A stretch of DNA of 64,000 nt from Calothrix sp. NIES-2098 (GCA_002368175.1 AP018172.1:5211001-5275000), one strand, 5' to 3'; numbered from the stretch's first letter, positions 25,973 through 35,108 are shown. Notes: generated by a model from the sequence alone, not told the origin. Numbers and translations are program-made.

Positions 25973-26722
25973 CTAAGATGATTGAATTAAGTTTTGAAAT
26001 CTTTTATCGCTACGTATTTTATTAAAATCTGGATCGGTTTTAGCTAATTTCTGATATTTACCTGGAGCTAGTTTGATTGCTTTATTCAAGTTTGAAATTG
26101 CTAATTCTACGTTGCTTTGTAAAGCATAAGCGCAAGCTTTATTATAATATACCAAATGCTTATCCGGCTTAATTGCGAGCGCTGTATCGTAAGATTTCAA
26201 TGCTTCAGGATAGCGTTGCAGTTTTGTCAGCGCAATACCTCGGTTAATCCAAGCTTCATACTTGTTGGGTTTAAGAGCGATCGCTTTATCGTATGCTGCA
26301 ATCGCTTCTTTGTAACTTTGCAAAGATGCTAAGGCATTGCCACGATTATACCAAGTTATATCTTTGTCTGGCTGGATGGTAATTGCTCGATCGTAGGATG
26401 CGATTGCTTCTTTGTAGCGTTTTAAAGAGGTTAAAGCATTACCTCTGTTAATCCAAGCTTCGGCAATTTTTGGCTGAATTGCGATCGCTTTATCATATGC
26501 TGCGATCGCATCTTGGTAGCGATGGGCATCTAGCAGCTTATTACCTTGATTTAATACATCTTCTGCTTTTTCCCCAGATTTTGCCTTGATTAAAAGCTGG
26601 GAAATATTGCTTTCTTGTACAACTTGCTTAGTATTTTCTGCCGTTGAATTTGCCCGATCGCTACACCCGTATATCGACATAGCGATAAAGCTAGAGGCAA
26701 TCAAGCAGCGCCGTAAGACCAT
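25973..26722 (-). CDS. TPR-repeat lipoprotein
   Basis: A 249-residue protein with a signal segment ending in the lipobox IYGC (Cys20). About four and a half tetratricopeptide repeats follow, each with the AWINRGNAL..LKRYKEAIASYDRAI pattern. TPRs form a superhelix for protein-protein contacts, so a role as a scaffold at the plasma or outer membrane is likely. It is convergent with the histidine kinase, 39 bp apart. The partner is unknown. Confidence 0.88.
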   Translation of the reverse strand: MVLRRCLIASSFIAMSIYGCSDRANSTAENTKQVVQESNISQLLIKAKSGEKAEDVLNQGNKLLDAHRYQDAIAAYDKAIAIQPKIAEAWINRGNALTSLKRYKEAIASYDRAITIQPDKDITWYNRGNALASLQSYKEAIAAYDKAIALKPNKYEAWINRGIALTKLQRYPEALKSYDTALAIKPDKHLVYYNKACAYALQSNVELAISNLNKAIKLAPGKYQKLAKTDPDFNKIRSDKRFQNLIQSS

Positions 26723-27346
26723 GCTGTACCTACAGAACTCATAAGTATGATGCTAAAACTTGTTTCTCTTAAAAGATAGTATCAAACTACACTGTTTTTA
26801 TCAATATTTTTTTATTTTTATAAATCCATTTTTTGCATAAAGATAACAAAATAATATCATATTTTGCGTTCTAAAAATAACAAAATTTATTGAACAAATA
26901 TTTATATTATCTCAAGATTAATCGTTCTACCTGCATCAACCAAATAGAAATCTCAACGATTAAATAGATATTATTTTGCCAATGCCATAAGATTGAGCTT
27001 GACTAAAATTTGCTCAAAAAAAATTGCAATTAATCGCTAACTAGAAGAAATTTCATCTATCTTGAGATGGGAGTTATTAATTAACAAGAGAAAAAATTTC
27101 CTCAACGTAGATAAGTTAATAAGCATCTGAATTGGAGATTTTTTCAGATGCGCGCAGCGTATTTGATAGGAAAAGACCGCCACTGGTGACAGAAGTTGAC
27201 AAAGGGTAAAAGACGCCCCTAACGAGTCAATATCCAGCTAGCTTGATTTACGTCAAATCTCGAATTGCCATATTGCCTGAGCCTATCCTCTAGCAGTTAA
27301 CATAAAACAGCTGTTTAACTGAGTATGCTGGGGCACAATATAAAGA
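26723..27346. other. AT-rich spacer with one hairpin, no gene
   Basis: Very AT-rich sequence (26,760-27,120) without an open frame of note. A 9-bp stem GCATCTGAA / TTCAGATGC lies at 27123-27131 and 27143-27151 without a U-run. Promoters of the divergent TPR lipoprotein and pentapeptide genes should lie here. Confidence 0.45.
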
Positions 27347-28699
27347 ATGACGATTGAATCCAACTCCTCCAATTCACCAACCCCAGATCCCATCTCGGAA
27401 GAGGAATCACAACCAGATGACTTTGATGGTGGGACAGGCGATCGTAGCCTAATACCAAACGATCTGGCTACACAACAAGCCTTAGCTGCGATTGCTTCTT
27501 TGCAATCTCCACAACATACAACTGCTTTAAAACAAGCCCGTTCTTTCTTCAAACCACAGACAAACAATCTATTTACAGTCAAGCCAAGGGCATTGCTAAT
27601 TACTTTACTAGCGATCGCCATTACCATCATTGGGCTGTCTGTCAATAACTGGGTAATTGGCATTTTTGGCACCGTAGTGACTTTAATGCTATCTCTGGCA
27701 ATGCTGTTACCTTGGTTGCAAAACGCCATCAAACAATGGTTTTCACCTCAAGATAGAACATTGTTAATTGCTTTTGTAGGGCTAGTAGTAGCGATCGTTG
27801 GCTTGGTGAAATTTTCAGGATTGGGCGATCGCTTGTCTAATTGGGGACTCAAAATTAATTGGGAAGCTTCTGGAACACTGGCGGAGTGGTTTGGTGCTTT
27901 GGGGCAAATTCTCATTGCCATCATTGCCGTTTACGTAGCTTGGCGACAATACATTATTTCTAAAGACCTGACAATTCAGCAAAACCTGCTGACAGTTCAA
28001 CAAAATATTATTACCCAGCAGCAAACAATAGATTCTTATTTTCAAGGCATCTCAGACTTAGTATTAGATGAAGAAGGATTATTAGAAGATTGGCCTCAAG
28101 AAAGATCGATTGCCGAAGGACGCACAGCCGCCATTTTAAGTAGTGTTGATGGTAGCGGGAAAGCAAAAATTCTCCGCTTTCTTTCCCGTTCAAAATTGCT
28201 TACGCCCCTGAAACGCGATCGCCGTTTGGGAAGAGCTATTCTTAACGGTGTTGGTGGTTATGCTGAAGACCGCATTGAAGGCGTGCGCGTCATCGATTTA
28301 GGTGTCATGCTAGCTGGTGCAGACTTGGCTGGTACAGATTTGCGTTGGACTGACCTCAGCGAAGCTAATCTTGTCCGCGCCGATCTCAGTGGTTGCGATC
28401 TGGTAAAAGCCAACCTTTCCCGCACAATCCTCTATGATGCCAAACTCTGCAAGGCCGATTTCAATGGCGTTCGACTATTTTATGGTTCCGTGGAAAACGC
28501 ATCACCCCGCAGCCGCACCGCACCACCGAACTATCAAACTGGCGAACATACTGGCGCTGTGGTAGAGAATGCTGATTTTACCGATGCACAACGTATGTCT
28601 GAGTCAGCGCGTTATTACTGCTGTGCGTGGGGTGGGGAAAACACTAGAGGTACTATTCCTGGTGGCTGTGAAGGTATTCCTAATAAATTGGGGCGATAA
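27347..28699 (+). CDS. Membrane-anchored pentapeptide-repeat protein
   Basis: A 450-residue protein. An acidic, Ser/Pro-rich N-terminus (1-40) precedes two to three hydrophobic helices (about 82-125 and 140-160), and another near 180-205. A Gln-rich coiled coil follows (LTIQQNLLTVQQNIITQQQ). The C-terminal part (about 315-385) holds pentapeptide repeats of the A(D/N)Lxx type, ADLAGTDLRWTDLSEANL onward, forming a right-handed quadrilateral helix. Function unknown; related proteins are common in Nostocales. The last 60 residues are outside the repeat and contain several Cys. Confidence 0.85.
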   Translation: MTIESNSSNSPTPDPISEEESQPDDFDGGTGDRSLIPNDLATQQALAAIASLQSPQHTTALKQARSFFKPQTNNLFTVKPRALLITLLAIAITIIGLSVNNWVIGIFGTVVTLMLSLAMLLPWLQNAIKQWFSPQDRTLLIAFVGLVVAIVGLVKFSGLGDRLSNWGLKINWEASGTLAEWFGALGQILIAIIAVYVAWRQYIISKDLTIQQNLLTVQQNIITQQQTIDSYFQGISDLVLDEEGLLEDWPQERSIAEGRTAAILSSVDGSGKAKILRFLSRSKLLTPLKRDRRLGRAILNGVGGYAEDRIEGVRVIDLGVMLAGADLAGTDLRWTDLSEANLVRADLSGCDLVKANLSRTILYDAKLCKADFNGVRLFYGSVENASPRSRTAPPNYQTGEHTGAVVENADFTDAQRMSESARYYCCAWGGENTRGTIPGGCEGIPNKLGR

Positions 28700-28828
28700 G
28701 TCTTAAGTAGTGCTGAGTAAGAAGTTATTCAAGATGAAAGAGTGCTTAATTTTACGGGAATACTGAAGCAAGACCCTGTATTGAAAAATTTATCTGGGTT
28801 TGATTTAAAGTCAGTAGTCCATAGCAAA

Positions 28829-29359
28829 ATGAAGAAAATCATACCATTAGATAGTTTTACCGTCTTAATACCTGACACAGCAGATGAAGTTGTACAACGG
28901 TTGAGACAATGTTTATTTTACCAAGGAACTTTTTCTGAACAAGGCTTTAAAATTACTCGTAATTACTATCGCGCTGGATTGACACTGATTCAAGGACATT
29001 TTGAAACACAATCTCATCAAACAGCCGTTCATATAAAAATGAGCATACATCCTATGTTTATTGCATCTTTAGGGTTTGTGTTTTTAGTCTGGTATGGAAT
29101 AGCTGTGCCTAATGCTTTTGAATCTGCTACATATATCTATGCAAAACCACAGCACGTGCCAATATCTTCTTCAGATGGCAATGTTGTTGCCAGCGCAATT
29201 AAATCTGTTGCGGAAGGTACTAAAGGTACTATGCCTAGTCATTTGGCTGCAATGTATTTAGGGCTGCCTATAGTAATGCTGATTATATTTTGGCTAGCTT
29301 TTCGAGCAGATGCAAAACGAATTCGGCGTGAATTGTCTCAAATTATTCAGGGTAAATAG
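28829..29359 (+). CDS. Hypothetical membrane protein
   Basis: A 176-residue product from ATG 28829 (MKKIIPLDSF); an upstream in-frame GTG at 28742 would add 29 residues. A soluble N-terminal domain with SFTVLIPDTADEVVQRLRQCLF and YYRAGLTLIQGHFE is followed by two hydrophobic helices, MFIASLGFVFLVWYGIAV and YLGLPIVMLIIFWLAF, with a Ser/Thr-rich loop between. No family is recognised. It follows the pentapeptide gene closely and may be co-transcribed. Confidence 0.6.
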   Translation: MKKIIPLDSFTVLIPDTADEVVQRLRQCLFYQGTFSEQGFKITRNYYRAGLTLIQGHFETQSHQTAVHIKMSIHPMFIASLGFVFLVWYGIAVPNAFESATYIYAKPQHVPISSSDGNVVASAIKSVAEGTKGTMPSHLAAMYLGLPIVMLIIFWLAFRADAKRIRRELSQIIQGK

Positions 29360-29550
29360 ACCGCTATAAACCCACGCTCATGAGAAATTTAGTGGTTGCG
29401 TTGTCCCTTTTAAAGACGAATTCATAATTATTTTGCCAATTGGCTAATACGTTTCAAAATTCTGAGAACACGATGTAACTCATTGCTACGGTTACAGCAA
29501 TATCACTTACTCAAGTGTGATGTTTTCCGCAGCAAGAGTTTGCACCATTT

Positions 29551-30321
29551 TTAATCACCTTCAGCTAGGGTGAGGATTTCCACGCCATCTTCGGTGACAG
29601 CTAAGGTATGCTCAAATTGAGCCGAAAGTTTGCGATCGCGTGTTAAAGCTGTCCAACCATCACTGAGAACTTCTACTTCCCAAGTACCTTCATTAATCAT
29701 TGGCTCAATTGTAAACACCATTCCTGGTCTGAGGCGCTTACCTTTACCCCGCGTACCGTAGTGAGGAATATCTGGTGCAGTATGGAAAACGTTGCTGATG
29801 CCATGTCCGACAAAGTCCCGCACTACAGAAAAGCCTTGTGACTCAGCATACTCTTGGATCGCCGCACCAATATCTCCAATCCGCGCCCCAGGTTTAACCT
29901 CAGCAATTCCCCGCCGCAAACATTCCTCAGTCACTTCTACCAATTTCTTGGCTTTTGGCGAAGGATTACCTACCAAAAATGTTCGGGATGTATCGCCGTG
30001 GTAGCCATCAATAATCGGTGTCACATCAATATTAATGATGTCACCATCTCTAAGTATTTGCCTGGCATTAGGAATACCGTGACAAATTACCTCATTTACA
30101 CTGGTGCAAATTGATTTGGGAAAGCCCTTGTAGCCTAAAGGCGCGCTTTTGGCTCCATGCGCTTGAGTCCAACGTTCGGCTTCATCATTGAGTTGCTGAG
30201 TGCTAACCCCTGGCTTCACCATTGGTTCTAAATGCTGTAAGAGTTTGGCAGCTAACCGTCCTGCCTTACGCATTTTCTCTATTTCGCGTTGAGATAGAAT
30301 AACGATTGTTTCGCTTCTCAT
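29551..30321 (-). CDS. map: Methionine aminopeptidase, type I
   Basis: A 256-residue M24A enzyme that removes the initiator Met from nascent proteins. The five metal ligands are visible: Asp in INIDVTPIIDGYHGDTSRTF (two), His in GHGISNVFH, Glu in FTIEPMI and Glu in SAQFEHTLAV. Full length for a cyanobacterial type I enzyme, with no N-terminal zinc-finger extension. It starts 17 bp downstream of the biliverdin reductase gene on the same strand, so the two probably form an operon. Cyanobacteria carry several map paralogues. Confidence 0.95.
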   Translation of the reverse strand: MRSETIVILSQREIEKMRKAGRLAAKLLQHLEPMVKPGVSTQQLNDEAERWTQAHGAKSAPLGYKGFPKSICTSVNEVICHGIPNARQILRDGDIINIDVTPIIDGYHGDTSRTFLVGNPSPKAKKLVEVTEECLRRGIAEVKPGARIGDIGAAIQEYAESQGFSVVRDFVGHGISNVFHTAPDIPHYGTRGKGKRLRPGMVFTIEPMINEGTWEVEVLSDGWTALTRDRKLSAQFEHTLAVTEDGVEILTLAEGD

Positions 30322-30338
30322 AGATTTTTATTTATCTC

Positions 30339-31343
30339 TTAAATATCTTTCATAAATATAGTTAAGCCTGTTTGGGCAGCTCTTCTGGCAGCTTCAGCAA
30401 CTTTCAAAGTGTATAAGCTTTCTTCTGGGGTGACATATAAAGGAGTGCCATTAAAAATACGATCTAACACCATAGTAGTGTCTTTAGCAAATAAACCCCG
30501 ACGAGTACCAACTTCTATAGGCGTTGTTTCCCCCGCTTGCACAAAAAATCCTTGGTCGCCATCAAATATCAATCCACCTTTTTCACCATGAACTTCAAAC
30601 TTACGTTCTTGCTGCCAAAGAGTTTCGCCTTTGCCATAGACTACTTGTGCTAAAAGTCCGTTGTTAAAGCACAGTTGAGTCAAACAGAAGCAAGTTTGAT
30701 AGTATTCTGGTTCTGTTTGCCAAAATCGTTGATGACAGTTCACTGTGAAGACTTCACCAAACAAATCGGTGAGACGATGTAATCTCGAAAGCGCACCAAT
30801 TAAGGGGAAACCAAACAACTCATGGTTATAAGTCCACTTCCGGGGTGCGGGATATCTAGGCGCAATTGTGCTGTAGCGCACATAAAAAATATCGCCAACT
30901 TTTTCTATGTTTTGCTTCAGCGCTTGATGCAATCCGCCTAAGAGTTCAATGTGTTCGACGTGTAGCAGTTTATTTTGGGATTTCGCTAAAGCAATAATTT
31001 CCTCTGCTTCTACCACATCTAAAGCTAGAGGATATTCGACAATTACGTGTTTCCCATGCGTAAGGGCAGCCCGCGCGATCGCCCCATGATCTCGATTAAT
31101 AGTGGAGATTATTACTAAATCTATATCTTCTCGCTCTACTAGCTGTTGCCAAGAACTCATCGCCTCAGCTTGGTAATCTTGAGCAAAGGCTTGGGTATTT
31201 TCTAATGTATGTCCAACGATCGCCACTAAATGCGATCGCTCATCTTGTAGCAAGGCTTCACTGCGAAACTTGGCCGCATAACCAGTACCAACCAACCCCA
31301 CCCGCACTTTTGCTTGTTCTAAAGTTGCCTCGGAATTATACAT
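30339..31343 (-). CDS. bvdR: Biliverdin reductase, cyanobacterial BvdR type
   Basis: A 334-residue Gfo/Idh/MocA-fold NAD(P)H oxidoreductase that reduces biliverdin IX-alpha to bilirubin. The Rossmann start RVGLVGTGYAAKFR is followed by INRDHGAIARAALTHGKHVIVEYPLAL, then LLHVEHIELLGGLHQA, and RYSTIAPRYPAPRKWTYNH, which fit the Synechocystis BvdR pattern better than general sugar dehydrogenases. Biliverdin is also the precursor of phycocyanobilin, so the enzyme sits at a branch of bilin metabolism, and ferredoxin PetF, the donor for bilin reductases, is encoded 580 bp away. Confidence 0.88.
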   Translation of the reverse strand: MYNSEATLEQAKVRVGLVGTGYAAKFRSEALLQDERSHLVAIVGHTLENTQAFAQDYQAEAMSSWQQLVEREDIDLVIISTINRDHGAIARAALTHGKHVIVEYPLALDVVEAEEIIALAKSQNKLLHVEHIELLGGLHQALKQNIEKVGDIFYVRYSTIAPRYPAPRKWTYNHELFGFPLIGALSRLHRLTDLFGEVFTVNCHQRFWQTEPEYYQTCFCLTQLCFNNGLLAQVVYGKGETLWQQERKFEVHGEKGGLIFDGDQGFFVQAGETTPIEVGTRRGLFAKDTTMVLDRIFNGTPLYVTPEESLYTLKVAEAARRAAQTGLTIFMKDI

Positions 31344-31389
31344 GACAGTTACTAGTTCTGTTTGTAGGTTTTCTGTGTGGGCAAAGCCA

Positions 31390-31527
31390 ATGGCTTATAC
31401 TGTACAGCGCTTTGCTAAAGCTGTAGATGCCAGAAGCGACAACTTACTACCCCACACTTTGGGTACTCCCAGTCATGAAATAATTCCGCCCAGAACGCCA
31501 TTACGTGCAGAGGTTATTGATTTATAG
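31390..31527 (+). CDS. Possible small protein, unknown
   Basis: A 45-residue frame, MAYTVQRFAKAVDARS then LPHTLGTPSHEIIPPRTPL, with the balanced composition of a real protein and Pro-rich C-terminal half. The open frame extends up to an ATG at 31342 that overlaps the bvdR start. No ribosome binding site and no family recognised, so it could be a small regulatory protein or a gene remnant. Confidence 0.33.
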   Translation: MAYTVQRFAKAVDARSDNLLPHTLGTPSHEIIPPRTPLRAEVIDL

Positions 31528-31887
31528 CCAGCGCGGAAATAAACATACCACACCCTGAGGGTTCGGCGTACTCCAAAAGCGAAACCCCAGAGTAGTTGTG
31601 ACCCATCTACCCAACAGCACAAAAGTCTGAAATCAAGGTGTTTCATCCATACTTTGATGTTTGAGGAACTTATGTATAACTTTTTTAAATATTAGGTTGG
31701 AGAAGCCGCTAGATATATAAGAAAAATTTATTAGTATTAAATAACTAAATTTCATTACTAATCGCGAGCAATTTCCAGTTACATCATTGAGTTTTTCTCG
31801 TAGTATCAGAATTGAAGCAAATTTGAAACAGCGGCTAATCCCATAAGAGTAGCCGGGGTCTTTGCCTGCCTTTGCTTTAGGATAACT
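31528..31887. other. Leader region upstream of petF, no gene
   Basis: No convincing frame is present. The region is the likely regulatory space of petF, which is strongly transcribed and often has long upstream regions in cyanobacteria. A GC-rich patch at 31,545-31,600 contrasts with AT-rich DNA up to about 31,800. Confidence 0.4.
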
Positions 31888-31913
31888 TATACTGCCGTTT
31901 GCAAAAGAGAGGA
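31888..31913 (+). promoter_or_regulatory. petF -10 box and ribosome binding site
   Basis: TATACT at 31888-31893 fits a -10 element, and AGAGGA at 31908-31913 is a good ribosome binding site 8 nt before the ATG. The leader would be very short if transcription starts about 7 nt after the -10 box. A -35 match is poor. Confidence 0.4.
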
Positions 31914-31921
31914 TTACTGAG

Positions 31922-32221
31922 ATGGCAACTTACAAAGTCACACTAATCAACGAAGCTGAAGGACTAAACCAAACCATTAACGTTGAAGATGATACTTATA
32001 TTCTAGACGCTGCTGAAGAAGCTGGCCTTGACTTGCCCTACTCTTGCCGCGCTGGTGCTTGTTCTACTTGTGCTGGTAAACTCGTATCCGGTACTGTTGA
32101 CCAATCTGACCAGTCTTTCTTAGACGACGATCAAATCGAAGCTGGATATGTACTAACCTGCGTTGCTTATCCCGCCTCTGATGTAACCATCGAAACTCAC
32201 AAAGAAGAAGACCTTTACTAA
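31922..32221 (+). CDS. petF: [2Fe-2S] ferredoxin, photosynthetic type
   Basis: A 99-residue plant-type ferredoxin that accepts electrons from photosystem I and passes them to FNR, nitrite reductase, bilin reductases and other partners. The cluster ligands are Cys42, Cys47, Cys50 (SCRAGACSTC) and Cys80. The highly acidic surface and the C-terminal HKEEDLY are those of the vegetative PetF; it lacks the features of heterocyst FdxH. It has its own -10 box and a strong terminator. Confidence 0.97.
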   Translation: MATYKVTLINEAEGLNQTINVEDDTYILDAAEEAGLDLPYSCRAGACSTCAGKLVSGTVDQSDQSFLDDDQIEAGYVLTCVAYPASDVTIETHKEEDLY

Positions 32222-32286
32222 GTAATTCAGCACCTCAATCATCACATCTCTGGCAAGAGTTAATGATGATCTAAAGAACAAAGCAG

Positions 32287-32324
32287 CACAGTAAAGGAGA
32301 AATATTTTTCTTTACTGTGTTATT
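32287..32324 (+). terminator. Intrinsic terminator of petF
   Basis: A perfect 10-bp stem CACAGTAAAG / CTTTACTGTG (32287-32296, 32310-32319) with an AT-rich loop, followed by TTATTT. It lies 66 bp past the petF stop. Confidence 0.75.
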
Positions 32325-32395
32325 TCAAGGTAGAAGGTGCTTAAAAAAGTCAATAGTCAAGTATTTTTTCTGCTTTTCTTCCTTATCCCTTTTTA

Positions 32396-34063
32396 CTAAA
32401 ACTGAATCTCGTTACTCAGAATTTTAATTTGCGTCCCCGGATAGTAGAATTGCAGAATTTTTGCACTTGGCCAACCTAGCTTCGCCAAATTTTGCGCACC
32501 TGTTTGACTCAAGCCCACTCCATGTCCGAATCCCCCACCAATAAAGGCGTATCCCCACAAACTTGATTTACCTTTATTCAGGGGTTGGATGTAAAATAGC
32601 GTACTGATGGGAGCAGCAAAGGCGCTACGAACTTCGTCTTTATGTAAAGTAAAGACACCAATATTAGTCTTCACAGCTAGTTCGAGAATACGTCCGCTAT
32701 CAGACCGCTTAACTACAGACATAGCCTCAATAGTTTTAAATTTACTGTAAGGACTTTTTTTCACCTGCAAAAATTTCTGCAATCCTTTAGTAATATCTTC
32801 TAGGCTGGTTTCTTTCCGCCAGCGAAACAGATCCCAGTCGCTTTCATTAAATCCTTTTTGTAAGCTGATAAATTTCTGGAAGTTATTTTCATCGGCTAAA
32901 TTTTGTCTAGATAAGTCCCAAATATTCATCGAAGCATCTACTACTGGCTTGAGATAGGGACGATCTTCACCATTCCAGATATCGCTAAAAGAAGCAGTTA
33001 CACCGCCAGTCGTAGAAGAATAGAGAGCATCTACTAGCTGGTTTTGATAAGTTAATACCATGCCTTTGGTGGCGGCGATCGCTCGATCTGTATTCTGAGA
33101 AACGCCATTTAAACCATAATAAACTTGACAGTGCGTATCAGCACATAGTTCGTAATTATCTACCGCAAATCTACGTAAATTGCGTAAAACATAGGTGCGA
33201 GCGAGAATTGCTTGAGCTTCTACAGATGCCGCAGGTGCATTCGCACCAATTTCGTTAGGAACAACCCCCCGTAAGTATGTTTCTAATGGCACTTCATTGA
33301 CTAAAGTAAACGTACCATAAGCATTGGGCAGTAAGTTCATTTGACCAGCGTAAAGGCGAGCATTCTCTGGTTTTTCGCTTTTATTTACCCGAATCAAATT
33401 TTTGTCACTGCTGATTCTGACATTATTGCGGCTGTAGCGTTTACCATTGATTACCCAACTGACTCGCGGCAATTTTTGCGAAATTTTGGTATCCAGGTAG
33501 GCTGTATTCCGATCGGATGCTTGTAAGCCCTGCAATAGCAGTCTTCGCAGTAAAGGCGTGTTATAAATATCTCGTTTTGCCCAGACTTGCCAGCGTTCTG
33601 GTTGGGCTATTTCTACCTCTATTCCCTGAGAACGCCACTTTTGGGCGCTATCTTCAGCAGTTTCAAAGGTACGGTAAGTACCTAAAACTAAAACCTCTTC
33701 AACTGCTGCTTGGGGTAAAGCTTGCATAGCTATTTCTAGCTTGAGAGGATTTTGGGTAACTAAGGTTTGCTCTCTATTACCTGTTTTAAATCTCAGCTTT
33801 AAGCGATCGCCTTTTGTAGGTTCCAATTGCAGCTTGGCTGTGGGTTGTTCCCCAAATCTTTGGACAATCCCGATTTTTAAGACCACATCCTTCGTTTTGC
33901 TCTCAGTGCTTGATGCCGCAGTTAGTCCCAACAGACAAAATGCGATCGCTAGAGTACGGGAAAAATTCCAGTACGAAATTTTCTGAGAAACTTGATTCTG
34001 CCCCTGAGTACGGCTTTGGGGCGGATTTGCCAATTGCTTCGTAACGTAGTGGTTTTGTCGCAT
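32396..34063 (-). CDS. SpoIID/LytB-domain protein
   Basis: A 555-residue protein with an N-terminal hydrophobic segment (about 32-52) for membrane anchoring or export. The SpoIID/LytB signature is seen in PLETYLRGVVPNEIGANAPAASVEAQAILARTYVLRN. Other hallmarks are the DTHCQVYYGL stretch, STTGGVTASFSDIW, and the C-terminal GGGFGHGVGLSQTGAQNLAKLGWSAKIL-like end. SpoIID is a lytic transglycosylase acting on denuded glycan; in cyanobacteria a cell-wall remodelling role, perhaps at septa, is inferred. ATG 34063 follows a GGAG site 5 nt upstream, so it is preferred over ATG 34120. Confidence 0.87.
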   Translation of the reverse strand: MRQNHYVTKQLANPPQSRTQGQNQVSQKISYWNFSRTLAIAFCLLGLTAASSTESKTKDVVLKIGIVQRFGEQPTAKLQLEPTKGDRLKLRFKTGNREQTLVTQNPLKLEIAMQALPQAAVEEVLVLGTYRTFETAEDSAQKWRSQGIEVEIAQPERWQVWAKRDIYNTPLLRRLLLQGLQASDRNTAYLDTKISQKLPRVSWVINGKRYSRNNVRISSDKNLIRVNKSEKPENARLYAGQMNLLPNAYGTFTLVNEVPLETYLRGVVPNEIGANAPAASVEAQAILARTYVLRNLRRFAVDNYELCADTHCQVYYGLNGVSQNTDRAIAATKGMVLTYQNQLVDALYSSTTGGVTASFSDIWNGEDRPYLKPVVDASMNIWDLSRQNLADENNFQKFISLQKGFNESDWDLFRWRKETSLEDITKGLQKFLQVKKSPYSKFKTIEAMSVVKRSDSGRILELAVKTNIGVFTLHKDEVRSAFAAPISTLFYIQPLNKGKSSLWGYAFIGGGFGHGVGLSQTGAQNLAKLGWPSAKILQFYYPGTQIKILSNEIQF

Positions 34064-34173
34064 GAGTGCTCCAATGATACCATCAGCAGTTTTGCCCCAA
34101 AAGTTGCAAAACAAAGTCATAACGAGTATGATTTATGTATGGTCAAAAAAGGGAACTAGTTAGGAAAACCCTT

Positions 34174-34437
34174 ATGGTTAGAATCCAAGAAATACCACTC
34201 AATCAAATTAAGCGACCGTTGCCCCGGACAAACGATCCTAATAAAGTACAGGCTTTAATGGAATCGATTGCGGCGATCGGGCAGCAAGAACCGATTGATG
34301 TCCTTGAAGTAGAAGGACTGTATTATGGCTTCTCTGGTTGCCATAGATATGAAGCATGTCAACGTCTAGGCAAAGAAACAATCTTAGCTAGAGTCCGCAA
34401 AGCTCCTCGTAGCGTTCTCAAGATGCACCTAGCATGA
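34174..34437 (+). CDS. srx: Sulfiredoxin
   Basis: An 87-residue enzyme that uses ATP to reduce cysteine sulfinic acid in hyperoxidised 2-Cys peroxiredoxin. The signature FSGCHRYEACQRLG contains the catalytic Cys, and KAPRSVLKMHLA forms the C-terminal end. ATG 34174 follows TAGGA and gives the normal family length; the open frame begins at 34135. It is followed at 73 bp by dps, so the two form a peroxide-defence unit. Confidence 0.9.
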   Translation: MVRIQEIPLNQIKRPLPRTNDPNKVQALMESIAAIGQQEPIDVLEVEGLYYGFSGCHRYEACQRLGKETILARVRKAPRSVLKMHLA

Positions 34438-34510
34438 GTTAATGTCAATAGAAAAAGCAATAAGCCACAACAAACAACTAAATAAATAAATAACTGATTA
34501 GGAGAAAATT

Positions 34511-35002
34511 ATGCCATCTAAACCAGAAAGTCTACCCCTGAATATCGGTATTGATGACGCCAGTAGAGCTAAAATTGCTGAAGGGTTGTCTCGGCTGTTG
34601 GCTGATACCTATACGCTGTACCTCAAAACTCATAATTTTCATTGGAATGTGACAGGGCCAATGTTCCAAACCCTGCACTTAATGTTTGAGACCCAGTATA
34701 CAGAACTAGCTCTAGCAGTTGATTTGATTGCCGAACGAATTAGAGCGCTTGGTTATCCAGCACCTGGAACCTACAGCGAATTTGTCAATCTTAGTTCAAT
34801 TCCCGAAACTTCCGGAGTTCCTAAAGCTACAGAAATGATTCGCCTGCTAGTAGAAGGGCAAGAAGCCGTAGTCCGAACTGCGCGGTCTGTCTTTCCTGTC
34901 GTAGACGAAGTAAACGACGAACCCACCGCCGATTTGTTGACACAACGGATGCAGGTGCATGAAAAGACAGCTTGGATGCTGAGAAGTTTGCTGGAAGAAT
35001 AG
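34511..35002 (+). CDS. dps: Dps-family ferritin-like protein
   Basis: A 163-residue mini-ferritin that stores iron and consumes hydrogen peroxide, and in some cases binds DNA. The interface ferroxidase site is in KTHNFHWNVTGPMFQTLHLMFE with the conserved His and the Asp and Glu ligands nearby, and ALAVDLIAERIRALG follows. Good ribosome binding site TTAGGAGA before ATG 34511. The N-terminus is short, without a Lys-rich DNA-binding tail. It lies downstream of sulfiredoxin, matching an oxidative-stress role. Confidence 0.93.
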   Translation: MPSKPESLPLNIGIDDASRAKIAEGLSRLLADTYTLYLKTHNFHWNVTGPMFQTLHLMFETQYTELALAVDLIAERIRALGYPAPGTYSEFVNLSSIPETSGVPKATEMIRLLVEGQEAVVRTARSVFPVVDEVNDEPTADLLTQRMQVHEKTAWMLRSLLEE

Positions 35003-35035
35003 AGGAGTGTGGGGAGACAAGAGGGACAAGGAAGA

Positions 35036-35108
35036 CAAATGACCAATGACCAATGACAAATAACTATTGACTCTTGACTATTGCCCGATGCCCAATCCCC
35101 CATGCCCC
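35036..35108. repeat. Short repeats (ATGACCA and TGCCCAA/CCATGCCC types)
   Basis: Two tandem copies of ATGACCA are followed by CCCGATGCCC/CCATGCCC words between dps and the next gene. These are short tandem repeats of the kind found in the spacers of filamentous cyanobacteria. The longest open frame of the next gene reads through them, which argues for a later start. Confidence 0.5.

Noticed and set aside
27283..27732. A 149-residue minus-strand gene
   Set aside because: It is antisense to the 5' part of the pentapeptide gene, with no ribosome binding site and biased composition.
30339..31343. Generic sugar dehydrogenase of the Gfo/Idh/MocA family
   Set aside because: The HVEHIELLGGLHQA and RKWTYNHELFGFPL stretches fit cyanobacterial biliverdin reductase; the general assignment was replaced.
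34771..35103. A 110-residue minus-strand gene
   Set aside because: It is antisense to dps and extends into short repeats; the translation is low-complexity.
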